Source: Janthinobacterium sp. GW458P (GTDB lineage Bacteria > Pseudomonadota > Gammaproteobacteria > Burkholderiales > Burkholderiaceae_D). From it: a DNA stretch of 64,000 nt. Shown in pieces: positions 25,147 through 34,117 of the stretch. The notes under the pieces were generated by a model that saw only the letters and a program-made list of their open reading frames with translations, had not been told where the DNA came from and made no database searches. Both the position numbers and the translations under genes were made by a program. The stretch spans positions 35,504 to 99,503 of the forward strand of contig NZ_NEGZ01000003.1 of NCBI RefSeq assembly GCF_002127585.1, in the 5' to 3' direction. Positions within the stretch are counted from its first letter, which is position 1. Every line of letters starts with the position of its first letter.

Positions 25147-27615
25147 CTAGCTCGTCAGCGGCGGCACGGGGGCGGGCGCCGCCGTCGGCACCGCCACCGC
25201 CGGGACCAGCGGCGCCTCGGGCTGCGCCGGCACGGTGCTCAGCACCATGGTGCTGGGCTTGGCGATCGCGATATGCGCCGCGTCCAGGCGCTTGAGCAGC
25301 TCGAACAGCAGGGCGCTGCGGATGCCCGACGTCAGGCGCGGCGACGAGGCATAGCCGGTGGCGTTGAACAGCAACAGGCCGTTGTCGATGCCGTCGAGCT
25401 GCACGCTGGGCGCCGGCGTATCGAGCACGTCGGGATTGTCGACAAACGCGGACAGGATCAGCGCGCGCGCCGCCTGCGCATCCGTGCCCAGCGGCAGCGG
25501 CAGCTTGACCTGCACCAGGCCCAGGGGATTGGCCAGGGTCACGTTGCGCACCGTCTTGGTGATGAATTCCGAGTTCGGCACGATCACCGTGGAACGGTCG
25601 CCCAGCTGGATTTCCGTGGCGCGCACGTTGATGCGGCGGATATCGCCCTCCACGCCGCCGAGGGACACCCAGTCGCCCACTTTCACGGGGCGCTCGGCCA
25701 GCAGGATCAGGCCGGAGACGAAATTCTGCACCACGGCCTGCAAGCCGAAACCGATCCCCACCGACAGGGCCGACGCCACCCACGCGATGCGTTCCAGGCC
25801 GATGCCGGCCGCCGACAGGGCCAGCGCCACGGCCAGCACGCCGCCGATATAGCCGAACAGGGTGATGAACGACACTTGCATGCCGGAATCGAGATTCGTG
25901 GTCGGCAAATAGCTGTTCTGCAGCCAGCGCTTGAACAGGCCCAGCGCAATGAAGCCCACCACCAGCACCAGCAGGGCCTGGATCAGGGCGGACGGGCGGA
26001 TCGCCACTTCGCCGATGGCCAGGCCATCCTGCAGCTTGCCGACCCGCTGGAACAGCTCGCCCGGACCTTCGCCGAACGGCGCCAGCAGCAGCATCAGCGC
26101 CAGCAGCACGACGATGGCGCGGCCTATGCCCGACAGCAGCACGGCCGCCTGGTCGCGCGCCTTGGGCGTGGCCAGCACGGGGTGGGCCGCGTCCGGCGGC
26201 GGCGGCGTGGACGCCAGCAGCATGCAGATATCGTCGACCAGCACCGTCAGCAAGTAGGTGCTGCACAGCACCACGATGACCCAGGCGATTTGCTTGGCGA
26301 CAAAACTGCCGAACGCCACGTAACCGATCAGCAGGCTGATGACGCTGGACGCCAGCGCCAGCCACAGCAGCACCGTGACGCAGCGCAGCCACAGCGGCGT
26401 GACGTGCGTGGCGGGGTCGGCCTCGCGCAGCTGCCGCCAGCAGCGCTCGGCGCGCATCAGGCCATAGGCGATGGTCGTGCTCATCACCAGGGCGACGATG
26501 CAATTGACGGCCACGGCCGTGGACAGGCCAGCGTTGATGACGATGGTGACCCGCTCCGTCGCCCACACCAGCACGACGATGAAGGAAAACATCGACGGGA
26601 AGTTGCGCATGCGGTGCGCCAGCGCGTCGGGCAGGGGCAGCAAACGCCAGGACACGCGCCACGGCGACAGCAGCGCGTGACCGAGGCCCGCCGTGAAACC
26701 GGAAAAACAGATGATGCCGATCAAGCTGCTGAGGAAAGTCGAGGTTTTTTCGGACAGGCTGCCATCCCAGCGCAAGCCCATGGCCAGCAATTCGGCCACC
26801 AGCCCCGGCGTGGCGGCGGCCAGCACCAGCACGGCCAGCGCATGGAGCGAACGGCGCAGGCGGCCGTGCGGCACGCGCGTGGCCGTCACCACCAGCAAGT
26901 AGCGCGAAGCCCAGATGCTGGCGCCGATCACGGCCACGATCCCCGCCAGCAAGCCGCCCCAGGCCGACCACGGCGTGGCGCGTGCCGCATTCGCCAATTC
27001 CAGCTCCAGCGCCCGCAAACGCTGCAGATTCTGCGGCAATTCGCCATGCAGCTGTTTCCAGAACGAGCCGGCCAGAATCGATGCCGTGCGCTCGCCCAGG
27101 CGCGCCTGCAGCTGCGCGCGGCGCGCCATCGACACCTGCTCGGACGCCTGCGTCGCTTCCACGGCCAGCAGGCGCGCCAGTTTTACCTGTGCGTCGAGGG
27201 CGCTGCTGGTGCGGTCCAGCTGGTTGCGCTGCGCCGCCACGTCGGGCGCCTCTTTCGTGCCCGCCGCCGGCTTGCCCAGCTCGGCGAGGCGCGCCTGCAC
27301 GCTCGACAGCGTCGGCGCCAGCGACTCGGCCACCTTGTCCGCATCGGCGCTGGCTGCCAGCGCGTCGGCGCGCATCTGCGACAGGGTCGCGTCATCGAGG
27401 TCGGCGTCGCCATCGAGCGCCTTCTGGATGGTCGTGATCTGCTTGCGCAAGCCGTCAAGACGCTGGTCGGCCGTGGCGGCATCGTCGACGGGCTGCGACC
27501 AGGCGGCAGGTGTTGATAAGGAACAAGCCAGCAGCAGGCTCAATAGCAGCGGCAGCAGCCAGCCGCGCCGGCGCGGGCGCGCGGACAAACAGTGGGGGGT
27601 ACGGAATGAAATCAT
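25147..27615 (-). CDS. MscS-type mechanosensitive channel with DUF3772 domain
   Basis: The 822-residue protein has a cleavable-looking signal peptide and a periplasmic coiled-coil N-terminal region (about 45-190, rich in Ala, Asp and Gln). A DUF3772-like segment and about ten membrane helices follow. The C-terminus is an MscS core: the pore helix region VGIGFGLQAVVQNFVSGLILLAERPVKVGDWVSLGG near residues 615-655, then the beta domain GDIRRINVRATEIQLGDRSTVIVPNSEFITKTVRN. This architecture resembles MscK/YjeP-like large channels that release solutes on hypo-osmotic shock. It is a stand-alone gene with a long, gene-free upstream gap. Confidence 0.92.
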   Translation of the reverse strand: MISFRTPHCLSARPRRRGWLLPLLLSLLLACSLSTPAAWSQPVDDAATADQRLDGLRKQITTIQKALDGDADLDDATLSQMRADALAASADADKVAESLAPTLSSVQARLAELGKPAAGTKEAPDVAAQRNQLDRTSSALDAQVKLARLLAVEATQASEQVSMARRAQLQARLGERTASILAGSFWKQLHGELPQNLQRLRALELELANAARATPWSAWGGLLAGIVAVIGASIWASRYLLVVTATRVPHGRLRRSLHALAVLVLAAATPGLVAELLAMGLRWDGSLSEKTSTFLSSLIGIICFSGFTAGLGHALLSPWRVSWRLLPLPDALAHRMRNFPSMFSFIVVLVWATERVTIVINAGLSTAVAVNCIVALVMSTTIAYGLMRAERCWRQLREADPATHVTPLWLRCVTVLLWLALASSVISLLIGYVAFGSFVAKQIAWVIVVLCSTYLLTVLVDDICMLLASTPPPPDAAHPVLATPKARDQAAVLLSGIGRAIVVLLALMLLLAPFGEGPGELFQRVGKLQDGLAIGEVAIRPSALIQALLVLVVGFIALGLFKRWLQNSYLPTTNLDSGMQVSFITLFGYIGGVLAVALALSAAGIGLERIAWVASALSVGIGFGLQAVVQNFVSGLILLAERPVKVGDWVSLGGVEGDIRRINVRATEIQLGDRSTVIVPNSEFITKTVRNVTLANPLGLVQVKLPLPLGTDAQAARALILSAFVDNPDVLDTPAPSVQLDGIDNGLLLFNATGYASSPRLTSGIRSALLFELLKRLDAAHIAIAKPSTMVLSTVPAQPEAPLVPAVAVPTAAPAPVPPLTS

Positions 27616-27987
27616 GCGGTCCTATGGGCCAGGTGAGACAAGTGGTATCAAGACGGCATCGCACCGGCGTGCGCGGCTGTGAAATGCCTCTGCAGGGGGC
27701 CGGAAACGACGGGTAGTACGGGAGTTGCTGAACTGTACGGCAAACATCGAGAGACTAGCGCACTCCTGCGATCGCTGACGGATATTTTCGTGCGGCAAGA
27801 GCAAGCCCGTGCCAGCCAGCGGCCGCAGGGCGCCATTTCCATCCCGTATCATGCCCGTCCGGCGGCCCGCAAAGGCGGCGGCCAGGGGACCGCAATGGTC
27901 TTGATGTTTACAAAAAAATTTCCACAAGACAACATATCAGCTTCTTGTTAAAATATTAAATTATTCTCTATTTCAACGCGAGCACCC
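27616..27987. other. divergent intergenic region
   Basis: This 372-bp gap lies between the MscS channel gene and the MoxR-led operon and contains no supported gene. The last 85 bases are markedly AT-rich (27905-27975) and contain TTGTTA (27945-27950) upstream of TATTAAATTATTC, a plausible place for the operon promoter, though no clean -35/-10 pair stands out. I see no obvious operator. Confidence 0.4.
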
Positions 27988-29109
27988 ATGACATTGCCTG
28001 TGAATCAAGCCGCGCAGCATTTACGAGCCGCCATTCGCGAGGCCACGGCAGGCCTGGTCGATCGCGAACAACTGGCCGAACTGATGATCCTGGCGGCCGT
28101 GGCAAGGGAACATTTGCTGGTGATTGGTCCCCCCGGCACGGCGAAGAGCGCTGTGGTACGGCGCGTGGCGCAGAGCCTTGGCGGACAGTATTTCGAATAT
28201 CTGCTAGGCCGTTTCACGGAGCCATCCGAGCTGTTCGGCCCCGTCAACCTGAGCAAACTGCGCGTGGGCCAGGTGGAAACCGATATCGCCGGCATGCTGC
28301 CTGAAGCGGAAATCGCCTTCCTCGACGAAGTTTTCCTTGGCTCGACCGCCATCCTCAATACCTTGCTGGGACTGCTGAACGAACGCCAGTTCCGGCGCGG
28401 CCATACGCGCATTGAGTGCCCGCTGCGGGTCTGTGTCGGCGCCGCCAACGCGCTACCCGAGGATGAGGGCCTGGCAGCGTTCGCCGACCGCTTCCTGCTA
28501 CACGTGTTTGTCGAGCCGGTGCCCGACAACCGTCTGGAGGATCTGCTGGCTGGCGGTTGGGCTGCCGGCCAGCACCAGGTGACGGCCATGCTCGACCTGT
28601 CCAGCCTCGACGTGCTGAACCAGGCCGTGCCGCAGGTCGACATGGAGGGCGTGCGGCTGGCGCTGGCACAGGCGATCCGCCTGCTGCGCCAGGCCCAGGT
28701 ACAACTGTCGGACCGCCGCATCGTCAAGGCCCAGCAGCTGATCGCGGCGGCGGCCGTGCTGGCCGGCCGCAAGGCGGCCAGCCGCGCCGACCTGTGGCCG
28801 CTGCTGTACGTGATACCGACGGCGGCAGGCCAGCTCAGCGCGCGCGAAATCCTGCGCGAACTGCTGGCGGAAGCCAGCCATCCACTGCTGCACGCGGTGG
28901 TCGAGCAGGCCGCCCAGCAGCCGATGGCGCGGCTGGCGCGCCTGGCCGAAAGCGCCGACCTGCTATTGGCGAACAGCGGCGCTGGTGATACCCGCCCGCG
29001 CATCGAAGCGCTGCTGCGCGAAATCGACGCCAACTTTGATGCCGCGCAACTACCCGAGCAACTGGCGCAGCGCCGCCAGCAGTTGATCGCCGCGGCGGGC
29101 ACAGTCTGA
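27988..29109 (+). CDS. MoxR family AAA+ ATPase of a MoxR-vWA-beta-propeller ternary system
   Basis: The 373-residue AAA+ protein has Walker A GPPGTAKS (residues 47-54), Walker B EIAFLDE (108-114), sensor 1 in GAANALPED (around 151-159) and an arginine finger candidate in FADRFL. The region after the AAA core is a helical lid. MoxR/RavA ATPases act as chaperone-like remodellers with von Willebrand A (vWA) partners. The gene leads a four-gene run in which every junction overlaps (TGATG, ATGA, then 11 bases). Together they match the MoxR-vWA-bpX ternary systems predicted from comparative genomics as NTP-dependent biological-conflict systems. Direct function is unproven. Confidence 0.9.
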   Translation: MTLPVNQAAQHLRAAIREATAGLVDREQLAELMILAAVAREHLLVIGPPGTAKSAVVRRVAQSLGGQYFEYLLGRFTEPSELFGPVNLSKLRVGQVETDIAGMLPEAEIAFLDEVFLGSTAILNTLLGLLNERQFRRGHTRIECPLRVCVGAANALPEDEGLAAFADRFLLHVFVEPVPDNRLEDLLAGGWAAGQHQVTAMLDLSSLDVLNQAVPQVDMEGVRLALAQAIRLLRQAQVQLSDRRIVKAQQLIAAAAVLAGRKAASRADLWPLLYVIPTAAGQLSAREILRELLAEASHPLLHAVVEQAAQQPMARLARLAESADLLLANSGAGDTRPRIEALLREIDANFDAAQLPEQLAQRRQQLIAAAGTV

Positions 29110-29525
29110 TGCCGGTGATGGCATGGCAAACGCGCGCCACCGCGCTGGCGCCGGCCGGCATGGTGGCGCCCGCTGCGCTGGCCCCCGTGCTGCTGGCGCG
29201 CCTGCGCACCTGCAGTGCCAGCCAGTTGCTGGCCTTGTCGGTGGTGGCGACGCGCGACCTGATGGTGCTGCTCGGCGCGAACGATGCGTTGCCATGGGTC
29301 GACGGCGCGCGCTACTGCGCCCCGCATCCGCAAGCCCCGAATCTGTGGACGCCCACGCATCTGGAGCCGGCGCTGCCGGCAGACCTGGTGCAAACCAATC
29401 TGATCGAACGGGCCGGCAGCAGCCCGGTACTGCTGTGGCCCGCGCCGGAGCTGCTGCTGCCGCTGGCCGCGGCCCAGGCACTGACACCATCCTTGCTGGA
29501 CTGGCTGGCCCAGGAGTTGGCATGA
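29109..29525 (+). CDS. small bpX-like accessory protein of the MoxR-vWA system
   Basis: The 138-residue protein has no motif I can identify with certainty. It is Leu/Ala-rich with the central segment RDLMVLLGANDALPWVDGARYCAPHPQAPNLWTPTHLEPALPADLVQTNLI. Its position between the MoxR and vWA genes, overlapping both, matches the small bpX-family components (bpX0/bpX5-like) of ternary systems. A recognition or adaptor role is inferred. I cannot assign the exact bpX class without a profile search. Confidence 0.6.
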   Translation: MPVMAWQTRATALAPAGMVAPAALAPVLLARLRTCSASQLLALSVVATRDLMVLLGANDALPWVDGARYCAPHPQAPNLWTPTHLEPALPADLVQTNLIERAGSSPVLLWPAPELLLPLAAAQALTPSLLDWLAQELA

Positions 29526-31333
29526 CCTCGCTGCCGGCCGCACTCGAGCCGTGGGCGCCATGGCTGACGCTGTTTCCGCCCGATCTGGCGCCCGCCGTCG
29601 GCGCACTGCTGCTGCGCCTGCATCCGCTGGTCGGCAAACTCAGTACCGCCACCCTGGAGCGCGGCGCCGACCCCGCCGGCATCGGCAACATCGTGCGGCG
29701 CGGCCAGTACGAGCGCCTGCTGATGACGCAATGGGTGTATGCCGATGCCGAGCCGGATGAATTCCTGCGCCGCGCCGCCAGTGGCGAGCTGCTGTTCAAC
29801 GGCCCCGAACCGGCGGTACACCAGCGCTCGCTGCACAGCGTGGCGCTGTTCGACGCGGGGCCATCCCAGCTGGGCGAGCCGCGTCTCGCACATTTGGCGC
29901 TGTTCATCCTGCTGGCGCGCCGCGCGCAGCAGGCTGGCGCCCGGTTCAGCTGGGGCATCTGGCAGCTGCCCGGTATCCTGTCCGAAGACACGGAAAAGGA
30001 AGGCTTGCGCAAGCTGATCCAGTCGCGCACCCTGCACGCAGCGCCCGCCAACGCGCGCGAGCAGTGGCAAACCAGGCTTGGCGGCGACCTGGCCGACTGC
30101 TGGCTGATCGGCGTTGCCGGCGAGGCGCCCAGGCAGGCGCGTGAGCGGGTGGCGATTCGCCGCGCCCTCTGCGGCAACCATCTGAATGTCAGCCTGCGGC
30201 AGCGGCATGACTACCGCACGGTGCAACTGGAATTGCCCGACGCGCCGACAGGCGTGCGCCTGCTGCGAAAACCGTTTGCGCCGCGCGCGCCAGCGGGCGT
30301 GATCCATCACCACGGCCACCAGCCGTCACGCGCACAGGCGCCGCGCTTCGCCAGCGGCGGCAATCTCGTGTGCGCGCCGCAACTCAATGGCGGCGCCATC
30401 GTCTATCACGTGCCCCAGTCGGCGTCCGTCAAACCCGGCAAGCCGCGCATCATCTCCGCGCCGAAGCATGGCGCCATCCTGGCAGCCGGCGTGTTCAAGC
30501 CGGCGCTGTCCTGTATTACCTCGGCCGGCGGCACGCTGGGTTTTCACAACTTTCCCGGTCCCCTGTTTTCCAGCAAACCGATCATGTGCGACCGGCCGCC
30601 GCTGGAACAATTCCATGCGCCGCCCGGCATGGGACGATGGTTGCAGACGTTCTATCTGCTGGCCAACCACAACGTCAATTGCTACGAACATGTCGTTGTA
30701 CTCGATACCAAAAGACGGCTGGTTTGCTGGCAGGCGGCTCCGGCGGCATCGCACAAGGTGGCGTCCACGGTTTCCTTCCGGGCTGTGCTCGACAATGTGA
30801 TCGGCGCTGACCAGCTGGGCGACTCGCTGTACATCGGCTGCGCCGATGGCGACGGCGTGCAGCTGTATCACTGGCATCGCCAGAATGCGACCCCGTACAA
30901 GATGCAACGGATCGCGCAACAAGGCAGCAGGCTGCTGCATGGCGCCTTGAAAGGCGAGCACGCCGGGCACAGCGGCAACCTGCTCGCGCTCAAAACCGGC
31001 CCGAGCCGCTGGTGGGTCGGCAGCCACGCCATGGGCGAAGCGATGGACATCGACGACAACGCCGCCGTGCTGGGCGTGGCCATCAGCGAAAAACACCCCA
31101 AGCCCGGCCTGGTGGTGCTGCATCCGGGCCGCTACCGCATCGAATTGCGGGTCGGCCATCTGCGCTACACGCTGGCCACGTCACCCGAAGCGATACAGCA
31201 AGCCAGCATGGATCCTGCCAGCGCGCGCATCGCCTGGATCACGGCCAAGAGCAGCACCCTCGTCGTGCGCCATATCGATGACGAGCAGCCGCTGTTGCAA
31301 ATTTCCTGCGATCGAGACATTGATGAGTCATAA
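29522..31333 (+). CDS. vWA-like protein with C-terminal beta-propeller-like region (bpX system)
   Basis: The 603-residue protein has an N-terminal domain (about 1-290) with a degenerate vWA metal site, HSVALFDAGPSQLG (residues about 106-118), where the usual DxSxS is DAGPS. Next comes a helix LAHLALFILLARRAQQAG and strand FSWGIWQLPG, as in vWA folds. From about residue 300 the sequence turns into short beta-rich repeats (GTLGFHNFPGPLF, NCYEHVVVLDTKRRLVCWQ, GDSLYIGCADGDGVQLYHW) fitting a beta-propeller. The start ATG overlaps the stop of the small bpX-like gene. It is the presumed partner of the MoxR ATPase. Confidence 0.75.
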   Translation: MTSLPAALEPWAPWLTLFPPDLAPAVGALLLRLHPLVGKLSTATLERGADPAGIGNIVRRGQYERLLMTQWVYADAEPDEFLRRAASGELLFNGPEPAVHQRSLHSVALFDAGPSQLGEPRLAHLALFILLARRAQQAGARFSWGIWQLPGILSEDTEKEGLRKLIQSRTLHAAPANAREQWQTRLGGDLADCWLIGVAGEAPRQARERVAIRRALCGNHLNVSLRQRHDYRTVQLELPDAPTGVRLLRKPFAPRAPAGVIHHHGHQPSRAQAPRFASGGNLVCAPQLNGGAIVYHVPQSASVKPGKPRIISAPKHGAILAAGVFKPALSCITSAGGTLGFHNFPGPLFSSKPIMCDRPPLEQFHAPPGMGRWLQTFYLLANHNVNCYEHVVVLDTKRRLVCWQAAPAASHKVASTVSFRAVLDNVIGADQLGDSLYIGCADGDGVQLYHWHRQNATPYKMQRIAQQGSRLLHGALKGEHAGHSGNLLALKTGPSRWWVGSHAMGEAMDIDDNAAVLGVAISEKHPKPGLVVLHPGRYRIELRVGHLRYTLATSPEAIQQASMDPASARIAWITAKSSTLVVRHIDDEQPLLQISCDRDIDES

Positions 31334-34031
31334 GATACGCCGCCCCCTGCATGACGGCATGCAGCTGGTGCATGCGCTGTGGTTCGACCTGGCCCTGCTG
31401 GGCGAGGCCGAGGTGCGCCGCCGCGTGCTGCGGCACTGGGCGCCGGGCGCGCGACTGCACCGGGTGCACGATGGTTTCCTGCTGTTGCTGGCGACGCCGC
31501 GCTACGGCCAGTGCGCCGCGCTGGACGGCTTGCCGCTGTGCGAACAGGCGGGCATCCTCAGCAGCGCGCCACTGGCGGCGGACGAACGGGCGGTCACGCC
31601 TCCGTCCGGCATCTGGCTGGTGCGCGCGGCGCAGGCGCAGCTGATCAGCCTTGCGGCGGCGCCGCGTATCGACCCGGCCGCCTGGCTCGATCTGCGCGCG
31701 ATTCCCCTGCATGCGCCATTGCGCCCGCCGCTAGCCGCTGCGGCTGCGGCCACTGCGGCCTTGCTGGAAACGCTGCCCGTGCACGACATCTTCGCGGGCG
31801 CGCTGGCACCGCCCAGCGACAAACGCGAAGCGTTTCTACGCCAGATGGACAAGGCGCAGCACGGCGCCAAGGCCATGCGGCGCGGCGCCGGCATCGCGCT
31901 GGCGGTGACGGGCGTGGCGGCCGTCCTGCTGGGCGCCATACCGCTGGGCTTGATCAAGCTGTTCGGCGGCGGCAAGCAGGCCGCATCCGCGCAGGCGGAC
32001 AGCGGCCGGCAACAGCGACCGCCATCGGCGCTGCAGCAGCGCCTGGCCGCGCTGGCGACCCGGCTGGCGATCATGACGCGCGCCTCCACGGTGATCGGCT
32101 GGCGCCAGGCCGCTTATCTGCGCAAGATGATGCAGCTGCTGGAACAGGGCGACGTGAAAGAAGCCCTGCGCCATGCGATCCCGCTCGACACCCTGTCGCC
32201 AGCGCGCCGTCCCGCCTTCGGCACGCCGCGCCCGCGCACCAGCCTGGAAATTTCCGGCCCCGGCCAGGCGAGCAGCTCGATCAGCCTCGGCGGCGAGCTG
32301 GAGCAATACTTGCGCGCGACCTACCGCGCCACCTTCGAGCGGCTCGATCGTGAAGGCAAGATCGACGAAGCCACCTACGTGCTGGCGGAACTGCTCAAGT
32401 GCGGTAGCGAGGCAGTCGACTATCTGGAGAAAAAGGGCCGCATCAAGCAAGCCGCGCAGCTGGCGGAAACCATGGAGCTGGCGCCGGAAGTCGCCGTGCG
32501 CCTGTGGTGCATGGCAGGCGACGTCGAACGGGCGGTGAAGCTGGCCCGGCTCGGCCAGGCGTTTGCCGCGGCGGTCCAGTTGCTGGAACGGCGCAAGAGT
32601 CCGCAAGCACCGGAGATGCGCTTGCTATGGGCCGAGGATCTGGCCATGCGCGGCCAGCTGAGCGAAGCGGCGGAAGCCATCTGGCCATTGCCGGAGCAGC
32701 AGGACAAGGCGCTGGCATGGCTGCTGGAAGGCGAGCGCACGGGGGGCGTGCTGGGCATGCGTGCCCTCCTCAAAAAGCTGGCCTTGCTGCCAGCCAGCCT
32801 GGCCGACAGCGAAGCGGCCGTGCTGCAGCTGCTCGACGACGACAGCGACGAAGGCGCGCAGCAGCGCATGCGCCTGGGCACGGAATTGCTGGCGCTGTCG
32901 CTGCATTCGCCCGCCACCCGACGCGTGGCGGCGGAACTCATGCGCCCCTTGCTGGCTGACCGCATGGGCGAACGTATCGCATTCGACAAGAAGGCAATGG
33001 CCAAGCTGCTGTCACTGTCCGACGGCGCCGTCCTGCGGGCCGATCTGTCGGCATTGACCCTGCCTGCCATGGTGCCGCCCCAGGAGCTGCGCAAGCGCCG
33101 CAAGCCGCTGCGGGTGCATCTGGCCGAACGCGGCCTGTTGACGATCCATGATGCCCGGCGCCTGCCGGACGGCCATTACCTGCTGGCGCTGGGCGAGGGC
33201 GGCGTGGTGCGCATCGACCGGCATGGCCGGCAACTGGCGCAGTTCCCAGTACCGGCGACGCGGCTGGTGATGGCGGCCGGCGGCCAGCGTGCGCTGGCGC
33301 TGGTGCAGCGCGACAGCATGTGGCGCGTCAGCCGCATCGACTTGATCGCGCGCAAAGTGTCGGACTGGATCATCCAGCCACTGCGCTTCTGGGCCGACAA
33401 CTATGACGGCCTGATCTGGAACGCGGTGATCGACAACCGCCTCGTCGCCATCGACAGCAGCAAGGATCAGTTGTCGGTGAGCTGGCAAGTGGCCGACTTG
33501 CCAGGGCGGGTGGTCGCCTTCCAGGAAGAGCCTGGCGTACAGACCTTGCTGCTGGCGACGGCAGAAGGCATCCAGCAATGGCGCTATCAATTGCCCGCGC
33601 GCCGCCTGCTGCAGCGCGACAGCTTCCCGCATCCACGCGATCCAGTGCTGGCGCTGCTGCCGCATAGCGCGCGCGATGCGCCCACCCTGGTCTGCATCAT
33701 GGGCGATGACGGGCCTCGCTACCTGCAAGTGCATCACGGCGGCGCCACTGCGCCCTTGACGCTGCCGTTGCAGGCGATTGCCTCGGTTCCCGAGGTGACC
33801 CAGGCGGCAGGCTTGCTGATGGTGCGCAGCCACCTCGACGACGACAGCCCCATGGAATGCCTGGTGGCCGATGGCGGAACGGGAACCGTCCTGGCCCAAT
33901 TGCGGCTGGACGAATGCGATGCGGCACGCGTGCATGTCAATGACGGCCACATCCTGCTGTGCGACGACGCGGGCCGGCTGATCGATATCGACTGCGAAAA
34001 CAGCCAGGTGCACACCTTGACGCTGGCGTAG
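31323..34031 (+). CDS. bpX6-like membrane-anchored protein with helical repeats and beta-propeller
   Basis: The 902-residue product has four visible parts. The N-terminal domain (about 1-175) resembles the bpX6 class. A single transmembrane helix (about 189-213, IALAVTGVAAVLLGAIPLGLIKLF) is followed by a Gly/Lys/Gln linker. A long helical-repeat region follows (about 300-590, for example YVLAELLKCGSEAVDYLEKKGRIKQAAQLAETMEL and the VRLWCMAGDVERAVKLARLG segment), like the solenoids of trafficking proteins. Last is a C-terminal beta-propeller (about 600-902, DGHYLLALGEGGVVRIDRHGRQLAQFPV and later blades). The ATG lies 11 bases inside the vWA gene. It would place the ternary system at the membrane. 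Confidence 0.72.
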   Translation: MSHKIRRPLHDGMQLVHALWFDLALLGEAEVRRRVLRHWAPGARLHRVHDGFLLLLATPRYGQCAALDGLPLCEQAGILSSAPLAADERAVTPPSGIWLVRAAQAQLISLAAAPRIDPAAWLDLRAIPLHAPLRPPLAAAAAATAALLETLPVHDIFAGALAPPSDKREAFLRQMDKAQHGAKAMRRGAGIALAVTGVAAVLLGAIPLGLIKLFGGGKQAASAQADSGRQQRPPSALQQRLAALATRLAIMTRASTVIGWRQAAYLRKMMQLLEQGDVKEALRHAIPLDTLSPARRPAFGTPRPRTSLEISGPGQASSSISLGGELEQYLRATYRATFERLDREGKIDEATYVLAELLKCGSEAVDYLEKKGRIKQAAQLAETMELAPEVAVRLWCMAGDVERAVKLARLGQAFAAAVQLLERRKSPQAPEMRLLWAEDLAMRGQLSEAAEAIWPLPEQQDKALAWLLEGERTGGVLGMRALLKKLALLPASLADSEAAVLQLLDDDSDEGAQQRMRLGTELLALSLHSPATRRVAAELMRPLLADRMGERIAFDKKAMAKLLSLSDGAVLRADLSALTLPAMVPPQELRKRRKPLRVHLAERGLLTIHDARRLPDGHYLLALGEGGVVRIDRHGRQLAQFPVPATRLVMAAGGQRALALVQRDSMWRVSRIDLIARKVSDWIIQPLRFWADNYDGLIWNAVIDNRLVAIDSSKDQLSVSWQVADLPGRVVAFQEEPGVQTLLLATAEGIQQWRYQLPARRLLQRDSFPHPRDPVLALLPHSARDAPTLVCIMGDDGPRYLQVHHGGATAPLTLPLQAIASVPEVTQAAGLLMVRSHLDDDSPMECLVADGGTGTVLAQLRLDECDAARVHVNDGHILLCDDAGRLIDIDCENSQVHTLTLA

Positions 34032-34074
34032 ACGCGTGCCAGGTCAATCGGATGCCCGAACATATTGGGGAGGC

Positions 34075-34093
34075 GCGTCGCCCCGGGCGACGC
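34075..34093. terminator. GC-rich hairpin between convergent genes
   Basis: GCGTCGCCC-C-GGGCGACGC is a perfect 9-bp inverted repeat in the 86-bp gap between the convergent bpX6-like and mesD-like genes. No T-run follows on either strand, so it may halt transcription weakly or act in RNA stability. Confidence 0.35.
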
Positions 34094-34117
34094 ACCGGAA
34101 CCGTACTTCACTTCCTG

